Below are positions 28,123 through 35,017 of a stretch of DNA of 64,000 nucleotides, piece after piece. Positions within the stretch are counted from its first letter, which is position 1; every line of letters starts with the position of its first letter. Below the pieces are notes generated by a model that searched no databases, had not been told where the DNA came from, and was given only the letters and a program-made list of their open reading frames with translations. A program made the translations under genes and the position numbers. Source of the stretch: CALMBW01 sp963779645 (GTDB taxonomy: Bacteria > Actinomycetota > CADDZG01 > WHSQ01); NCBI GenBank assembly GCA_963779645.1, contig CAVZYX010000015.1, positions 186,001-250,000 on the forward strand. Reading direction: 5' to 3'.

Positions 28123-28805
28123 CAGTCCTGTCCGTCTTCCTCAGCCAATCTGTACCCCGATCCCCGGATCGTCCGGATCGAATCCCGGTCGAATGGTCTG
28201 TCGAGTCGGTTGCGAAGATGTCGGATGTAGACCTCCACGATGTTGGGATCGCCTTCGAAGTCATAGTCCCAAACGTGATCGAGGATCTCCCGCTTAGATA
28301 CGACCTCGCCGCTTCGGCGCATCAGAAACTCCAAGAGCGACATCTCGCGCGCCGTTAGCTCGACCTCTTTGTCGCCTCGCCAAACGCGACGTGCGCCGGG
28401 ATCGTAGCGAAGGTCACCAACCTCGAGGATCGCCGGTCGTTCCGGTGCCCCTCTCCGGAGCAGTGCTCGGAGTCGAGCCAAGAGAACAACGTACGAGAAG
28501 GGCTTCGTGAGATAGTCATCTGCTCCCAGATCGAGAGCTTCAGCTTCGTCGAGCTCCCCATCCTTGGCCGTGAGCATCAGGATCGGCGTCCACTTCCCCT
28601 CCTCCCTCAGGGTCGAGCAGATCTTGAATCCGTTGATCCCGGGGAGCATCACATCGAGAACGATGGCGTCGTAGTTGTTCTCGCGCGCCATCCAGAGACC
28701 ATCCACACCGTTGAGGGCAACATCGGTCGCGAAGCCTTCCGCCTCGAGCCCATTCTTCAGGCCGGAAGCCAATCTCTCTTCATCTTCAACAACCAGTACG
28801 CGCAT
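28122..28805 (-). CDS. OmpR/PhoB-family response regulator
   Basis: A 227-residue regulator. Receiver domain: acidic pair VEDEE near the N-terminus, phospho-acceptor Asp in IVLDVMLPG (about 51), Lys in DDYLTKPF. DNA-binding winged helix at the C-terminus with TAREMSLLEFLMRR and TIRGSGYRL. The ATG at 28805 begins the receiver domain exactly; the open frame upstream is non-coding. A TTCAG-N6-TTCAG box 48 bases upstream matches the one before the PepSY gene, so the regulator probably controls its own operon and that gene. Confidence 0.94.
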   Translation of the reverse strand: MRVLVVEDEERLASGLKNGLEAEGFATDVALNGVDGLWMARENNYDAIVLDVMLPGINGFKICSTLREEGKWTPILMLTAKDGELDEAEALDLGADDYLTKPFSYVVLLARLRALLRRGAPERPAILEVGDLRYDPGARRVWRGDKEVELTAREMSLLEFLMRRSGEVVSKREILDHVWDYDFEGDPNIVEVYIRHLRNRLDRPFDRDSIRTIRGSGYRLAEEDGQD

Positions 28806-28852
28806 ACGTTGTGATCCTCGATCGATCCTAGGCGGAGGATGAAGCGTCGCGC

Positions 28853-28868
28853 CTGAAGCATCCCTGAA
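28853..28868 (-). promoter_or_regulatory. Response-regulator box TTCAG-N6-TTCAG upstream of the two-component operon
   Basis: Read on the minus strand the site is TTCAGGGATGCTTCAG, two direct TTCAG half-sites 11 bases apart. An 11-base period is typical of OmpR/PhoB-class regulators binding head-to-tail as dimers. It lies 47 bases before the regulator start. The near-copy at 29732-29747 is identical at 13 of 16 bases. Confidence 0.7.
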
Positions 28869-29062
28869 ACCCGCTCCTCCAGGGGCGATCCGGGCCCCGT
28901 CCAGCCGACGGGTTCGACTATGTGGGCACGAACCTCCGAAATACACCTTGTGGAACCACCTGTGCGTGGGTTCTGGAGCGATCTGGATGAGGACCCGGCG
29001 CCCTGCCACCAAAAGATCACCACGCCCCTGACGACTTGGATGCGCCGTGTTTACATCCCGGT

Positions 29063-29719
29063 ATGCCAATCAACGACGTCCGTGTTGAGATCTATCGGTC
29101 TTTCGTAGAGGAAGGTAGGGCCCCACTTCCGATAGAGATCGCTAACAAGCTCGGTGCCCCGCTCGTAGATATCGAACGAGCCCTCATGCGTCTGCACGAC
29201 GACGACATCATCGCCCTGTTGCCGGGAACACATCTCATCTGGCTCGCACACCCCTTCGCCGGATCCGACTCCCCTTTCAAGGTGATATCCCAGGACCGCA
29301 CATGGGACGCGATCTGCATCTGGGATGCACTCGGCATCCTCGCGGTACTCGGAGCCGACGGTGAAATCAGCACCCCGTGCCCCGACTGCGGTGAAGAACT
29401 TCGTTTCGTCGTCAAGAATGGCAAGCTGGGTCCCACCGATCACATCGTCCATTTCGGAGTACCGGCAGCGCGTTGGTATGAGGACGTCGGCTACACCTGA
29501 GCGAACATGCTCGCTTTCCGGTCGGAAGAGCACCTCGATCGTTGGTTGCGGGTGGGGCACCCCACGGGTGAATCGATGTCCGCCGAGCAGCAATGGGAGC
29601 TCGCGAGGCTTTGGTTCACCGGCCGTGACCAACCCGGATGGAAGAAGAGAGGAGCGGAGGAGGCAGAAGCAACCTTCAGGTCGGTGGGGCTTGTCAGCGA
29701 TTTCTGGCGCCTTAGCTGA
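29063..29719 (+). CDS. MerB-like organomercurial lyase homologue with in-frame TGA, candidate selenoprotein
   Basis: A reading frame of 219 codons interrupted by one TGA (29498-29500, codon 146); both parts are in the same phase and are separated by no other stop. The N-terminal 60 residues form a winged-helix-like region as in MerB. Cys85 (in AICIWDALG) and Asp88 align by spacing with MerB Cys96 and Asp99. The TGA falls at the place of MerB Cys159: 61 residues after Cys85, against 63 in MerB, and followed by F at +6 and S at +8 as in MerB. With the TGA decoded the protein is 218 residues, close to MerB's 212. The second part (from ATG 29507) has no ribosome-binding site of its own. A SECIS-like hairpin follows the TGA. 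Alternatives: nonsense mutation, or an error for TGC/TGT. Confidence 0.8.
29513..29531 (+). promoter_or_regulatory. Candidate bacterial SECIS hairpin
   Basis: The stem GCTTTCC / GGAAG-a-GC closes a four-base loop GGTC; it has seven pairs with one U-G pair and one bulged A. The loop starts 19 bases after the TGA and holds G in its first two positions, followed by U. Those are the features described for bacterial SECIS elements, and in E. coli fdhF the GGUC loop lies at nearly the same distance from UGA. A weaker competing hairpin (AGCGA...TCGCT, 29500-29515) overlaps the 5' side. Confidence 0.6.
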
Positions 29720-29731
29720 GGGGACGATGCA

Positions 29732-29747
29732 TTCAGAGTGGCTTCAG
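29732..29747 (+). promoter_or_regulatory. Response-regulator box TTCAG-N6-TTCAG upstream of the PepSY gene
   Basis: TTCAGAGTGGCTTCAG, two direct half-sites with an 11-base period, 57 bases before the PepSY start and 12 bases after the MerB-like gene. It matches the site upstream of the response-regulator gene, including the GC before the second half-site. Confidence 0.7.
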
Positions 29748-29803
29748 TTAAGGGGGCGTAGCCTCGAGGCAGACCAGGGATCAGGGCTGCCAAGGAGGTA
29801 ACG

Positions 29804-30130
29804 ATGAACAAGAAACTAGTACTCGCGCTGGCCGGCGTTGCGGCGGCCGCGGCCCTCGCAGGCGGCACCGTTGCGATCGCGAGTGGCGATTCAGACGAGA
29901 ACATCACCGGGCCGCAAGCGGACAAAGCGGTAGACGCCGCACTGGAGGCCACGGGTGGAGGCACCGCCAACAGCGTGGAACTTGACAGCGAGAACGGTGC
30001 GAAGTGGGAAGTCGAGGTCACCAAGGCTGACGGCACAACGGTCGATGTCCGTCTCGACGACAACTACGAAGTCGTGGTCATCGAGGGAGACGACGAGTCC
30101 CCAGATGACGACGATGGAGAAGAAGAGTAG
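29804..30130 (+). CDS. Small exported PepSY-domain protein
   Basis: A 108-residue protein with a signal peptide or N-terminal anchor (MNKKLVLALAG then an Ala-rich stretch), one PepSY-like domain (ITGPQADKAVDAALEATG ... WEVEVTKADGT) and a very acidic Asp/Glu tail. PepSY proteins are small extracytoplasmic modules often encoded near sensor kinases or peptidases. Translation should be strong: AAGGAGGT precedes the ATG by four bases. It has its own terminator and a response-regulator box upstream, so it is probably a single-gene target of the nearby two-component system. Confidence 0.88.
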   Translation: MNKKLVLALAGVAAAAALAGGTVAIASGDSDENITGPQADKAVDAALEATGGGTANSVELDSENGAKWEVEVTKADGTTVDVRLDDNYEVVVIEGDDESPDDDDGEEE

Positions 30131-30149
30131 GCATTCCCCACGGATCCAC

Positions 30150-30176
30150 GGCCGGGCTCTCACCTAGAGCCCGGCC
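30150..30176 (+). terminator. Rho-independent terminator after the PepSY gene
   Basis: A ten-base-pair stem (GGCCGGGCTC / GAGCCCGGCC) with a seven-base loop, followed by TTTCTCTTGT, 19 bases after the stop codon. Confidence 0.92.
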
Positions 30177-30212
30177 TTTCTCTTGTCGCTTGATCTGAGG
30201 CATCCTGTCGGG

Positions 30213-30599
30213 GTGACGGTCGAACGTTTCGGATCGGGAGCCAGATGGGAGCCGTTGGTCGGCTACAGCCGAACGGTGCGCGCCGGACCTTTCGTCCTTA
30301 TCTCTGGAACCACGGCGACCCTTGGGGACGGATCGGTTGGTGGGGGTAGCGACGCATACGAGCAGACGCGGATCACGTTGATCAACGTTGGAGCCGCCCT
30401 CGAGCTAGCGGGGGCCACGTTACGTGAAGTCGTCCGAACAAGGATGTACGTCACCGATATCTCTCGGTGGGAAGAAGTGGGCCGCGCGCATGAAGAGGTG
30501 TTCGGCTCGATCAGGCCGGTGACCTCAATGGTCGAGGTCGCGCGCCTGATCGATCCGGCCATGCTCGTTGAGATCGAAGCCGTCGCCTACGTCCCCTAA
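30213..30599 (+). CDS. RidA (YjgF/UK114)-family protein
   Basis: A 128-residue protein of the Rid family, whose best-known members hydrolyse reactive enamine/imine intermediates. Typical segments are VLISGTTATLGDGS, ALELAGATLREVVRTRMYVTD (the Arg in RTRMYV matches the conserved substrate-binding Arg) and MVEVARLIDPAMLVEIEAVA. GTG at 30213 fits the family length; a TTG at 30183 would put the start right behind the terminator hairpin. Subclass and substrate are open. Confidence 0.9.
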   Translation: MTVERFGSGARWEPLVGYSRTVRAGPFVLISGTTATLGDGSVGGGSDAYEQTRITLINVGAALELAGATLREVVRTRMYVTDISRWEEVGRAHEEVFGSIRPVTSMVEVARLIDPAMLVEIEAVAYVP

Positions 30600-30619
30600 G
30601 CGTCGAATAATCTCGCACG

Positions 30620-31348
30620 ATGACTGATGAGCGCTCCCCGGATGAGCCGATCTATTCCGATGCGCAAGCGACGAACAAGGCAATCATGGAGTTCGTTGCG
30701 ATGGCAGCTCACGACCTTCGTACGCCACTCAGCGTTGTAACGGGGATGGTCTCTCTACTGAAAGACACCTGGGACCGTTCGAGCGACGAACAGAAGCTCG
30801 ACGGACTCGACATGATCGAAAATGCCAGCCACCAGTTGTTCAGACTCGTCGACGACCTCCTCTTGATCTCCAGGGCGGAAGCGGACGTCCTCAAACCCCG
30901 TAGCGAACCCGTTCACATAGCGGAGTTCCTGAGACACGTCGGTCGAACTTTCCCTTCTGAAGTCGAGCTTGAGGCTCCTCAGGGATTGACCGCGAACACT
31001 GACCCCGACCACCTTCAGAGGATCGTCACGAATCTCATCTCCAACGCCCACAAGTACGGCGCACCCCCCATACGAGTTTCGGTCTCGGGAGATCAAGAGA
31101 CGATCGAGATCTGCGTTACAGATGCGGGCCCGGGGGTCCCAGAGGACCTGATCCCTCGACTCTTCGCGAAGTTCGCCAGAGGTCCGCACTCGAGTAAGGC
31201 GGACAGCACAGGACTCGGTCTTGCCATCGCTCGATCGTTAGCGCGCGCCAACGGTGGCGACGTCAGGTACGAACCGAACCAACCCACTGGTTCGTCGTTC
31301 TGCGTTCGTTTGCCGGCGGTTAGCGCCAACTTGACGATCCAGGAATGA
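30620..31348 (+). CDS. Soluble sensor histidine kinase core
   Basis: A 242-residue protein with HisKA (AAHDLRTPLSVV, phospho-acceptor His near residue 32) and HATPase (NLISNAHKYG, DAGPGVPEDL, STGLGLAIAR) domains but no membrane segment and almost no sensor region. Such minimal kinases need a partner protein or another kinase for input. No response-regulator gene is adjacent. It follows the RidA gene by 20 bases and may share its transcript. Confidence 0.9.
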   Translation: MTDERSPDEPIYSDAQATNKAIMEFVAMAAHDLRTPLSVVTGMVSLLKDTWDRSSDEQKLDGLDMIENASHQLFRLVDDLLLISRAEADVLKPRSEPVHIAEFLRHVGRTFPSEVELEAPQGLTANTDPDHLQRIVTNLISNAHKYGAPPIRVSVSGDQETIEICVTDAGPGVPEDLIPRLFAKFARGPHSSKADSTGLGLAIARSLARANGGDVRYEPNQPTGSSFCVRLPAVSANLTIQE

Positions 31349-31375
31349 AGCTAAGAAGCAAGCGTTGGAACTGAC

Positions 31376-31786
31376 ATGGCAAATGACTGGAACGAGAAGA
31401 TCATCAAGGAGTTCCGCGAGAACGATGGGCGCGTCGGCGGAAACTTCGAAGGGCACACGCTACTGCTCCTTCATCACAAGGGAGCTCGAAGCGGGGCCGA
31501 ACGAGTTAACCCCCTAGCCACGCAGCCCCTCGACGATCGTGGTTGGGCGGTGTTCGCTTCCAAGGGCGGTGCTCCCTCGAATCCCGATTGGTATCACAAC
31601 CTCCTCACCAATCCAGAGGCGTCGATCGAAGTAGGCGGAGACACCTACGACGTGAGAGCTCGCGTTGCGACAGGCGACGAGCGGCAGAGGATCTGGGAGA
31701 AACAGAAGACCGTGATGCCGGGGTTCGCCGACTACGAGAAGAAGACCGACCGAGAGATCCCGGTGGTGATCCTCGAACGAGCTTGA
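31376..31786 (+). CDS. DDN-like deazaflavin (F420)-dependent nitroreductase family protein
   Basis: A 136-residue split-barrel protein of the F420-dependent DDN family. The hallmarks are GHTLLLLHHKGARSGAERV, WAVFASKGGAPSNPDWYHN and a closing PVVILER. Mycobacterial Ddn reduces quinones and nitroimidazoles with F420H2. This supports F420 use by the organism; no F420 biosynthesis genes are in the window. The physiological substrate is unknown. Confidence 0.9.
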   Translation: MANDWNEKIIKEFRENDGRVGGNFEGHTLLLLHHKGARSGAERVNPLATQPLDDRGWAVFASKGGAPSNPDWYHNLLTNPEASIEVGGDTYDVRARVATGDERQRIWEKQKTVMPGFADYEKKTDREIPVVILERA

Positions 31787-31813
31787 CGGGTCTCGAACTG
31801 CAAGAATGTCTGC

Positions 31814-32302
31814 ATGGACCCCGCCGTCGAGCAGCTCGATCTCCCCGAAGGCTATGGCGATCCTTCTCACATCCTTGATTGGGTCGACATCCGCCAAGAG
31901 CTGGAGGCAGCACAGACCTACTGGATAACGAGTGTCCGTCCTAACGGGCGACCTCATGCCGTCCCGCGCGATGGGATCTGGCTCGATGACACCTGGTACT
32001 ACGGCGGGAGCCCCGAGACGGTCCACAACCGCAACGTCGAGCGGAACCCGGCAGTCGTTATGCACATCGGAGATGGCCTCAGAGCGATCATCGTGGAGGG
32101 GAACGCCGTGTACGTCTACCCCGAACATGCGACCGCCGAGCAGCTCGCTGAGATCAACAACAGCAAGTACGCCCACTACGGCATGAAGACGACCGCCGAC
32201 ACCTACACCGAGCGCGGCACGTGGGCTTTGAAAGCCAGACGCATCCTTGCCTGGACCAACCTTCCCGAGAACGCGACCCGATTCAGGTTCAATTCCGACT
32301 GA
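31814..32302 (+). CDS. Pyridoxamine 5'-phosphate oxidase-fold (PPOX) flavin/F420-binding protein
   Basis: A 162-residue split-barrel protein. Diagnostic stretches are YWITSVRPNGRPHAVPRDGIW, shortened here to its core ITSVRPNGRPHAVP, and VVMHIGDGLRAIIVEG. It lies 28 bases after the DDN-like gene, and both folds bind flavin or deazaflavin cofactors, so related redox roles are likely. Whether FMN or F420 is used cannot be decided from sequence alone. Confidence 0.85.
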   Translation: MDPAVEQLDLPEGYGDPSHILDWVDIRQELEAAQTYWITSVRPNGRPHAVPRDGIWLDDTWYYGGSPETVHNRNVERNPAVVMHIGDGLRAIIVEGNAVYVYPEHATAEQLAEINNSKYAHYGMKTTADTYTERGTWALKARRILAWTNLPENATRFRFNSD

Positions 32303-32316
32303 AGGGGGTCTGAAGG

Positions 32317-32739
32317 ATGGGTTCGGCAGAGAATCGGAAACTAGTCGAACGCTGGATCGATGAGGGTTGGAACCAAGACAACAACGAAGCCGTGATGCGT
32401 GAGATCTTCGCTGAGGATTGGCTCGACGGTGACGATCCATCGGCCCAGGGCGGGTGGGAGGGAGTCAGAGCATTCGTGAGCACCTACCGCTCAGCCTTCC
32501 CCGATATCACTATCGACATCCTTCAGATGAGCGCAGACGACGAGTTCGTTGCCTTCCGTTGGCGCGCAAAGGGCACGCATGAAGGGACTTTGATGGGGGT
32601 CGAACCGACTGGAGCCTCGATCGCCTTAACCGGCCACACGATGCACCGAGTTGAGGACTCGAAGCTAAAAGAGAGTTGGGTGCAGACCGACACGATCTCC
32701 CTTATGCGTCAGCTCGGACTGGGGACCGACGCCACATAG
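32317..32739 (+). CDS. SnoaL-like (NTF2-fold) polyketide-cyclase-type protein
   Basis: A 140-residue alpha+beta barrel protein of the SnoaL/ester-cyclase group: RKLVERWIDEGWN at the start, FPDITIDILQM and VAFRWRAKGTHEG in the barrel, and MHRVEDSKLKESW near the end. NTF2-fold proteins of this kind range from cyclases and isomerases to binding proteins, so no reaction is assigned. It is 14 bases downstream of the PPOX gene and ends the same plus-strand run. Confidence 0.82.
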   Translation: MGSAENRKLVERWIDEGWNQDNNEAVMREIFAEDWLDGDDPSAQGGWEGVRAFVSTYRSAFPDITIDILQMSADDEFVAFRWRAKGTHEGTLMGVEPTGASIALTGHTMHRVEDSKLKESWVQTDTISLMRQLGLGTDAT

Positions 32740-32759
32740 CCCATCCAAAAAGGGAACAG

Positions 32760-33284
32760 CTAAGCCTCGCGGAAGGGGCTTGCGGTCATTATCGCTATGC
32801 GTCCGAGCTTCAGACAACTGTCGTTGACGTTTTCGAATACCAGCTTGTCTCCGTCTCGTTCCCACGCATAGGTTCCCGATCTCGGGCAAGGGATGAAACC
32901 CGGGATCGCGGCCACCTCATCCGTGAAGGTCAACTGGGTTTCGTCGGCCTCGATCAACCCACGGATGACGGGGCGCTCAGGCCGGTCTTCGTAGAAGACG
33001 TAGGTCCCATCGGATCTGATCTCCAGATACTGAGTACCGGTGAGTTCTTCTGGATGATGGTCGAAATGAGGGTCGTTCAGCCTCTTGAGGTCGTCCAAAG
33101 TGACCACCGTCTTGAACAACCCGATCAAGTCAGCGGGGAGTGTCGCCGTCACGTCCTCGGTCGGCGCCATACTCTCGATGGGGGGTCCGGAAGCTACGGG
33201 ATCCGCAACGGGATCCGAACCGCCTCCGCAGGACACTGCGACGAACGACAGAGCCACGAGGCACGCGGCGGATCCCGAACGCAT
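32760..33284 (-). CDS. Hypothetical lipoprotein
   Basis: A 174-residue protein with a lipoprotein signal (LSFVAVSCGGG) and a mature part not recognised. The mature region contains LEIRSDGTYVFYED and SGTYAWERDGDKLVFENV, a beta-strand pattern seen in lipocalin-like or META-like domains; this is only a structural hint. The second ATG (33284) is taken as start because GGAGGAG stands right before it; the first ATG (33299) overlaps the stop of the upstream membrane-protein gene. The two genes form an operon. Confidence 0.75.
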   Translation of the reverse strand: MRSGSAACLVALSFVAVSCGGGSDPVADPVASGPPIESMAPTEDVTATLPADLIGLFKTVVTLDDLKRLNDPHFDHHPEELTGTQYLEIRSDGTYVFYEDRPERPVIRGLIEADETQLTFTDEVAAIPGFIPCPRSGTYAWERDGDKLVFENVNDSCLKLGRIAIMTASPFREA

Positions 33285-33295
33285 CTCTCCTCCGA

Positions 33296-33718
33296 TCATG
33301 CTGAGCTCGACCAGTCGATCACGTACTCGTTGGAGTTCTGAGGATCCATGTAGATGACCAGCGGACGTCCGCTCGTCAACAGACCCAATGAGATAAGCGG
33401 CACCGTCTCAGTCTTCTCATCCTCGAATTCCGAGTAGGGGCTCTGTACATGAAGCTTTAGCTTCACCCTCGGCTGATTGTTGATGTAGACGCCCGTCTGC
33501 TCGGCCCCCAGGATGGTGGCCTCACCTCTTATCCCCGCCTTGATGATGTCCCTTGCACGTTTCGCTCCCCTCCCGATGAGGAGGAAGATCACGGTTAAGA
33601 GGGATGCCACGCCTACCCAGATCTGGCCAACGAGCACCTCGGGCATAACCACCCAAAGGATGGCTCCACCTATCACGAAGAAGCCGATGACACCCCACCC
33701 GATCACGTTGGCGTGCAT
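33296..33718 (-). CDS. Membrane-anchored hypothetical protein, DUF3592-like
   Basis: A 140-residue protein with two N-terminal membrane segments (about 6-25 and 30-50) followed by a cytoplasmic beta-rich domain (GEATILGAEQTGVYINNQP ... VKLKLHVQSP ... PLVIYMDPQNSNEYVIDW). This layout resembles the DUF3592-type and similar proteins of unknown function. ATG at 33718 is chosen since an ATG at 33736 lies inside a palindrome. The stop overlaps the first possible start of the downstream lipoprotein. Confidence 0.68.
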   Translation of the reverse strand: MHANVIGWGVIGFFVIGGAILWVVMPEVLVGQIWVGVASLLTVIFLLIGRGAKRARDIIKAGIRGEATILGAEQTGVYINNQPRVKLKLHVQSPYSEFEDEKTETVPLISLGLLTSGRPLVIYMDPQNSNEYVIDWSSSA

Positions 33719-33728
33719 TCTGTAATGC

Positions 33729-33744
33729 TGCCTCATATGAGGCA
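33729..33744. promoter_or_regulatory. Perfect 16-bp palindrome in a divergent gap
   Basis: TGCCTCATATGAGGCA is fully self-complementary and lies between the start of the DUF3592-like gene (minus) and the NTF2-like gene (plus, starts 33768). Such a position suggests an operator for a dimeric repressor acting on both promoters. Confidence 0.5.
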
Positions 33745-33767
33745 TCAGCGAAAGGAGATCCACACAT

Positions 33768-34241
33768 ATGCATCCCAATGAGGCTCTGATATCCAACTTC
33801 TATAAGGCTTTCTCGGAAGGCGACCATTCCACGATGGAAAGCTCGTACGTGGATGACGCCCGCTTCAGCGATCCCGTCTTTCCTGAGCTCGATGCCTCTC
33901 AAGTGCGATCGATGTGGCGGATGTTCTGCACCTCAGGTAATGACATCAACGTCACCTTCAGCGATGTGAAGGCAGACGACACGGATGGATCGGCGCATTG
34001 GGAGGCTACGTACAAGTTTCCCAAGACCGGCCGTCTCGTCCACAACAAGATCGACGCGACCTTCAAGTTCCAAGGCGGGAAGATCGCAAGTCACACCGAC
34101 AACTTCGACATCTACAGGTGGACGCGGATGGCCCTCGGCCCCGTGGGAGTCTTGATGGGATGGACCCCGATGGTTAAGGGTCAGGTTCGCAAGCAGGCAG
34201 CCAGTCAGCTCGAAAGGTTCAGAGCTCAAGCGTCTAGCTGA
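33768..34241 (+). CDS. SnoaL-like / NTF2-fold protein
   Basis: A 157-residue protein starting ALISNFYKAFSEGD, with ARFSDPVFPELDA and YKFPKTGRLVHNKIDATF, typical of the nuclear-transport-factor-2-like family. Its extended C-terminus (TPMVKGQVRKQAASQLERF) is a common addition in actinobacterial members. AAAGGAG lies upstream of the ATG. Function not assigned; the fold is used by many small enzymes and binding proteins. Confidence 0.82.
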   Translation: MHPNEALISNFYKAFSEGDHSTMESSYVDDARFSDPVFPELDASQVRSMWRMFCTSGNDINVTFSDVKADDTDGSAHWEATYKFPKTGRLVHNKIDATFKFQGGKIASHTDNFDIYRWTRMALGPVGVLMGWTPMVKGQVRKQAASQLERFRAQASS

Positions 34242-34449
34242 GGATGGCACTCGGGTGAAGTAGCGGGCGATAGCCGGCAGCGATCGTGGCCGCTGTCGAA
34301 GGTGGCGTCAGCAGCTCCACCGAGGGCCGGCCGCCAGCGCAGTCGCCTCGTCCAAGAAGAAGAGCGCTGTCCATCGTCCCGGTGGCATCGGGTCCCGCTG
34401 GACGCCTTTCCAATCGAGTACGCAGCAGATCCAGAGCTTCGATCGCCAC
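34234..34449 (-). CDS. Doubtful small reading frame or gene remnant
   Basis: The 332-base gap 34242-34573 holds no clear gene. The most protein-like frame is on the minus strand: GTG at 34449, 71 residues (begins MAIEALDLLRTRLE, ends LLHPSAILS). The same phase stays open upstream to about 34600 without a start codon, and that stretch still looks coding (AYGEPRLLAWSGSTARGR). This suggests the truncated tail of a former longer gene, or chance. No family is recognised. Confidence 0.3.
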   Translation of the reverse strand: MAIEALDLLRTRLERRPAGPDATGTMDSALLLGRGDCAGGRPSVELLTPPSTAATIAAGYRPLLHPSAILS

Positions 34450-34573
34450 CGCGCGACCCCGAGCCGTCGATCCGCTCCATGCAAGCAGCCTCGGTTCCCC
34501 ATAAGCAGTCCACGCCCAGGATCGGACACGATCTCCCCGGTGGGCGTAACTCGATTCTGCAATGGACCAGTCG

Positions 34574-35011
34574 CTACGCCCACGACCACCATGAGATCCG
34601 TTCGGGCACGATCCGTATGACTTCGCTCGCCTCCAAGGTGTCCCGATACCTCGGGTAACGGTCGACGAGAAGCTCCAACTCGGCGAGGGAACTTTCGGGA
34701 GGCTGGAACGATGCTTGGCCCCTAACCATCACCCACGCAAGTTCGGTCCATTCGTCGGACCACTTGTCCGCCATGAATGTGACGTGCGGATCACGATGGA
34801 TGTTCTTCCTACGTCCCAACGTCCGGCCGGTCTTCGGCTTCCGGTCTATGGGCGTCACCAGATCATCTCCGTGGATGGCGAAAACGACGGGAACCACATG
34901 CGGCCGACCTTCTGCGTCTATCGTCGCCATCACCGCGCGATCCGCGGACTCGAGGACTGACCTCAGGGCAGGTGGCAGCTCGCTGAGTTGCTCACACTGC
35001 CCCGAGGCCAT
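34574..35011 (-). CDS. PPOX-class probable F420-dependent protein (Rv0121-like)
   Basis: A 145-residue split-barrel protein. It matches the actinobacterial Rv0121-type subgroup by VMATIDAEGRPHVVPVVFA near the N-terminus, the LVTPIDRKPKTGR cofactor-loop stretch, and a closing ERISWWSWA. It is a second PPOX-like gene within 3 kb of the first, again pointing to F420 or flavin use. The reaction is unknown. Confidence 0.85.
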   Translation of the reverse strand: MASGQCEQLSELPPALRSVLESADRAVMATIDAEGRPHVVPVVFAIHGDDLVTPIDRKPKTGRTLGRRKNIHRDPHVTFMADKWSDEWTELAWVMVRGQASFQPPESSLAELELLVDRYPRYRDTLEASEVIRIVPERISWWSWA

Positions 35012-35017
35012 CGATCT

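Noticed and set aside
28806..29069. N-terminal extension of the response regulator
   Set aside because: It covers the promoter gap with the regulator box; the receiver domain starts exactly at ATG 28805.
29507..29719. A separate 70-residue gene starting at ATG 29507
   Set aside because: It is in phase with the MerB-like frame, has no ribosome-binding site, and its sequence is the missing C-terminal part of that family, including the segment that follows the catalytic Cys.
34286..34658. Plus-strand reading frames in the 34.2-34.6 kb gap
   Set aside because: They overlap the end of the PPOX gene in antisense, are Arg/Ser/Pro-rich as expected for shadow frames and lack ribosome-binding sites.
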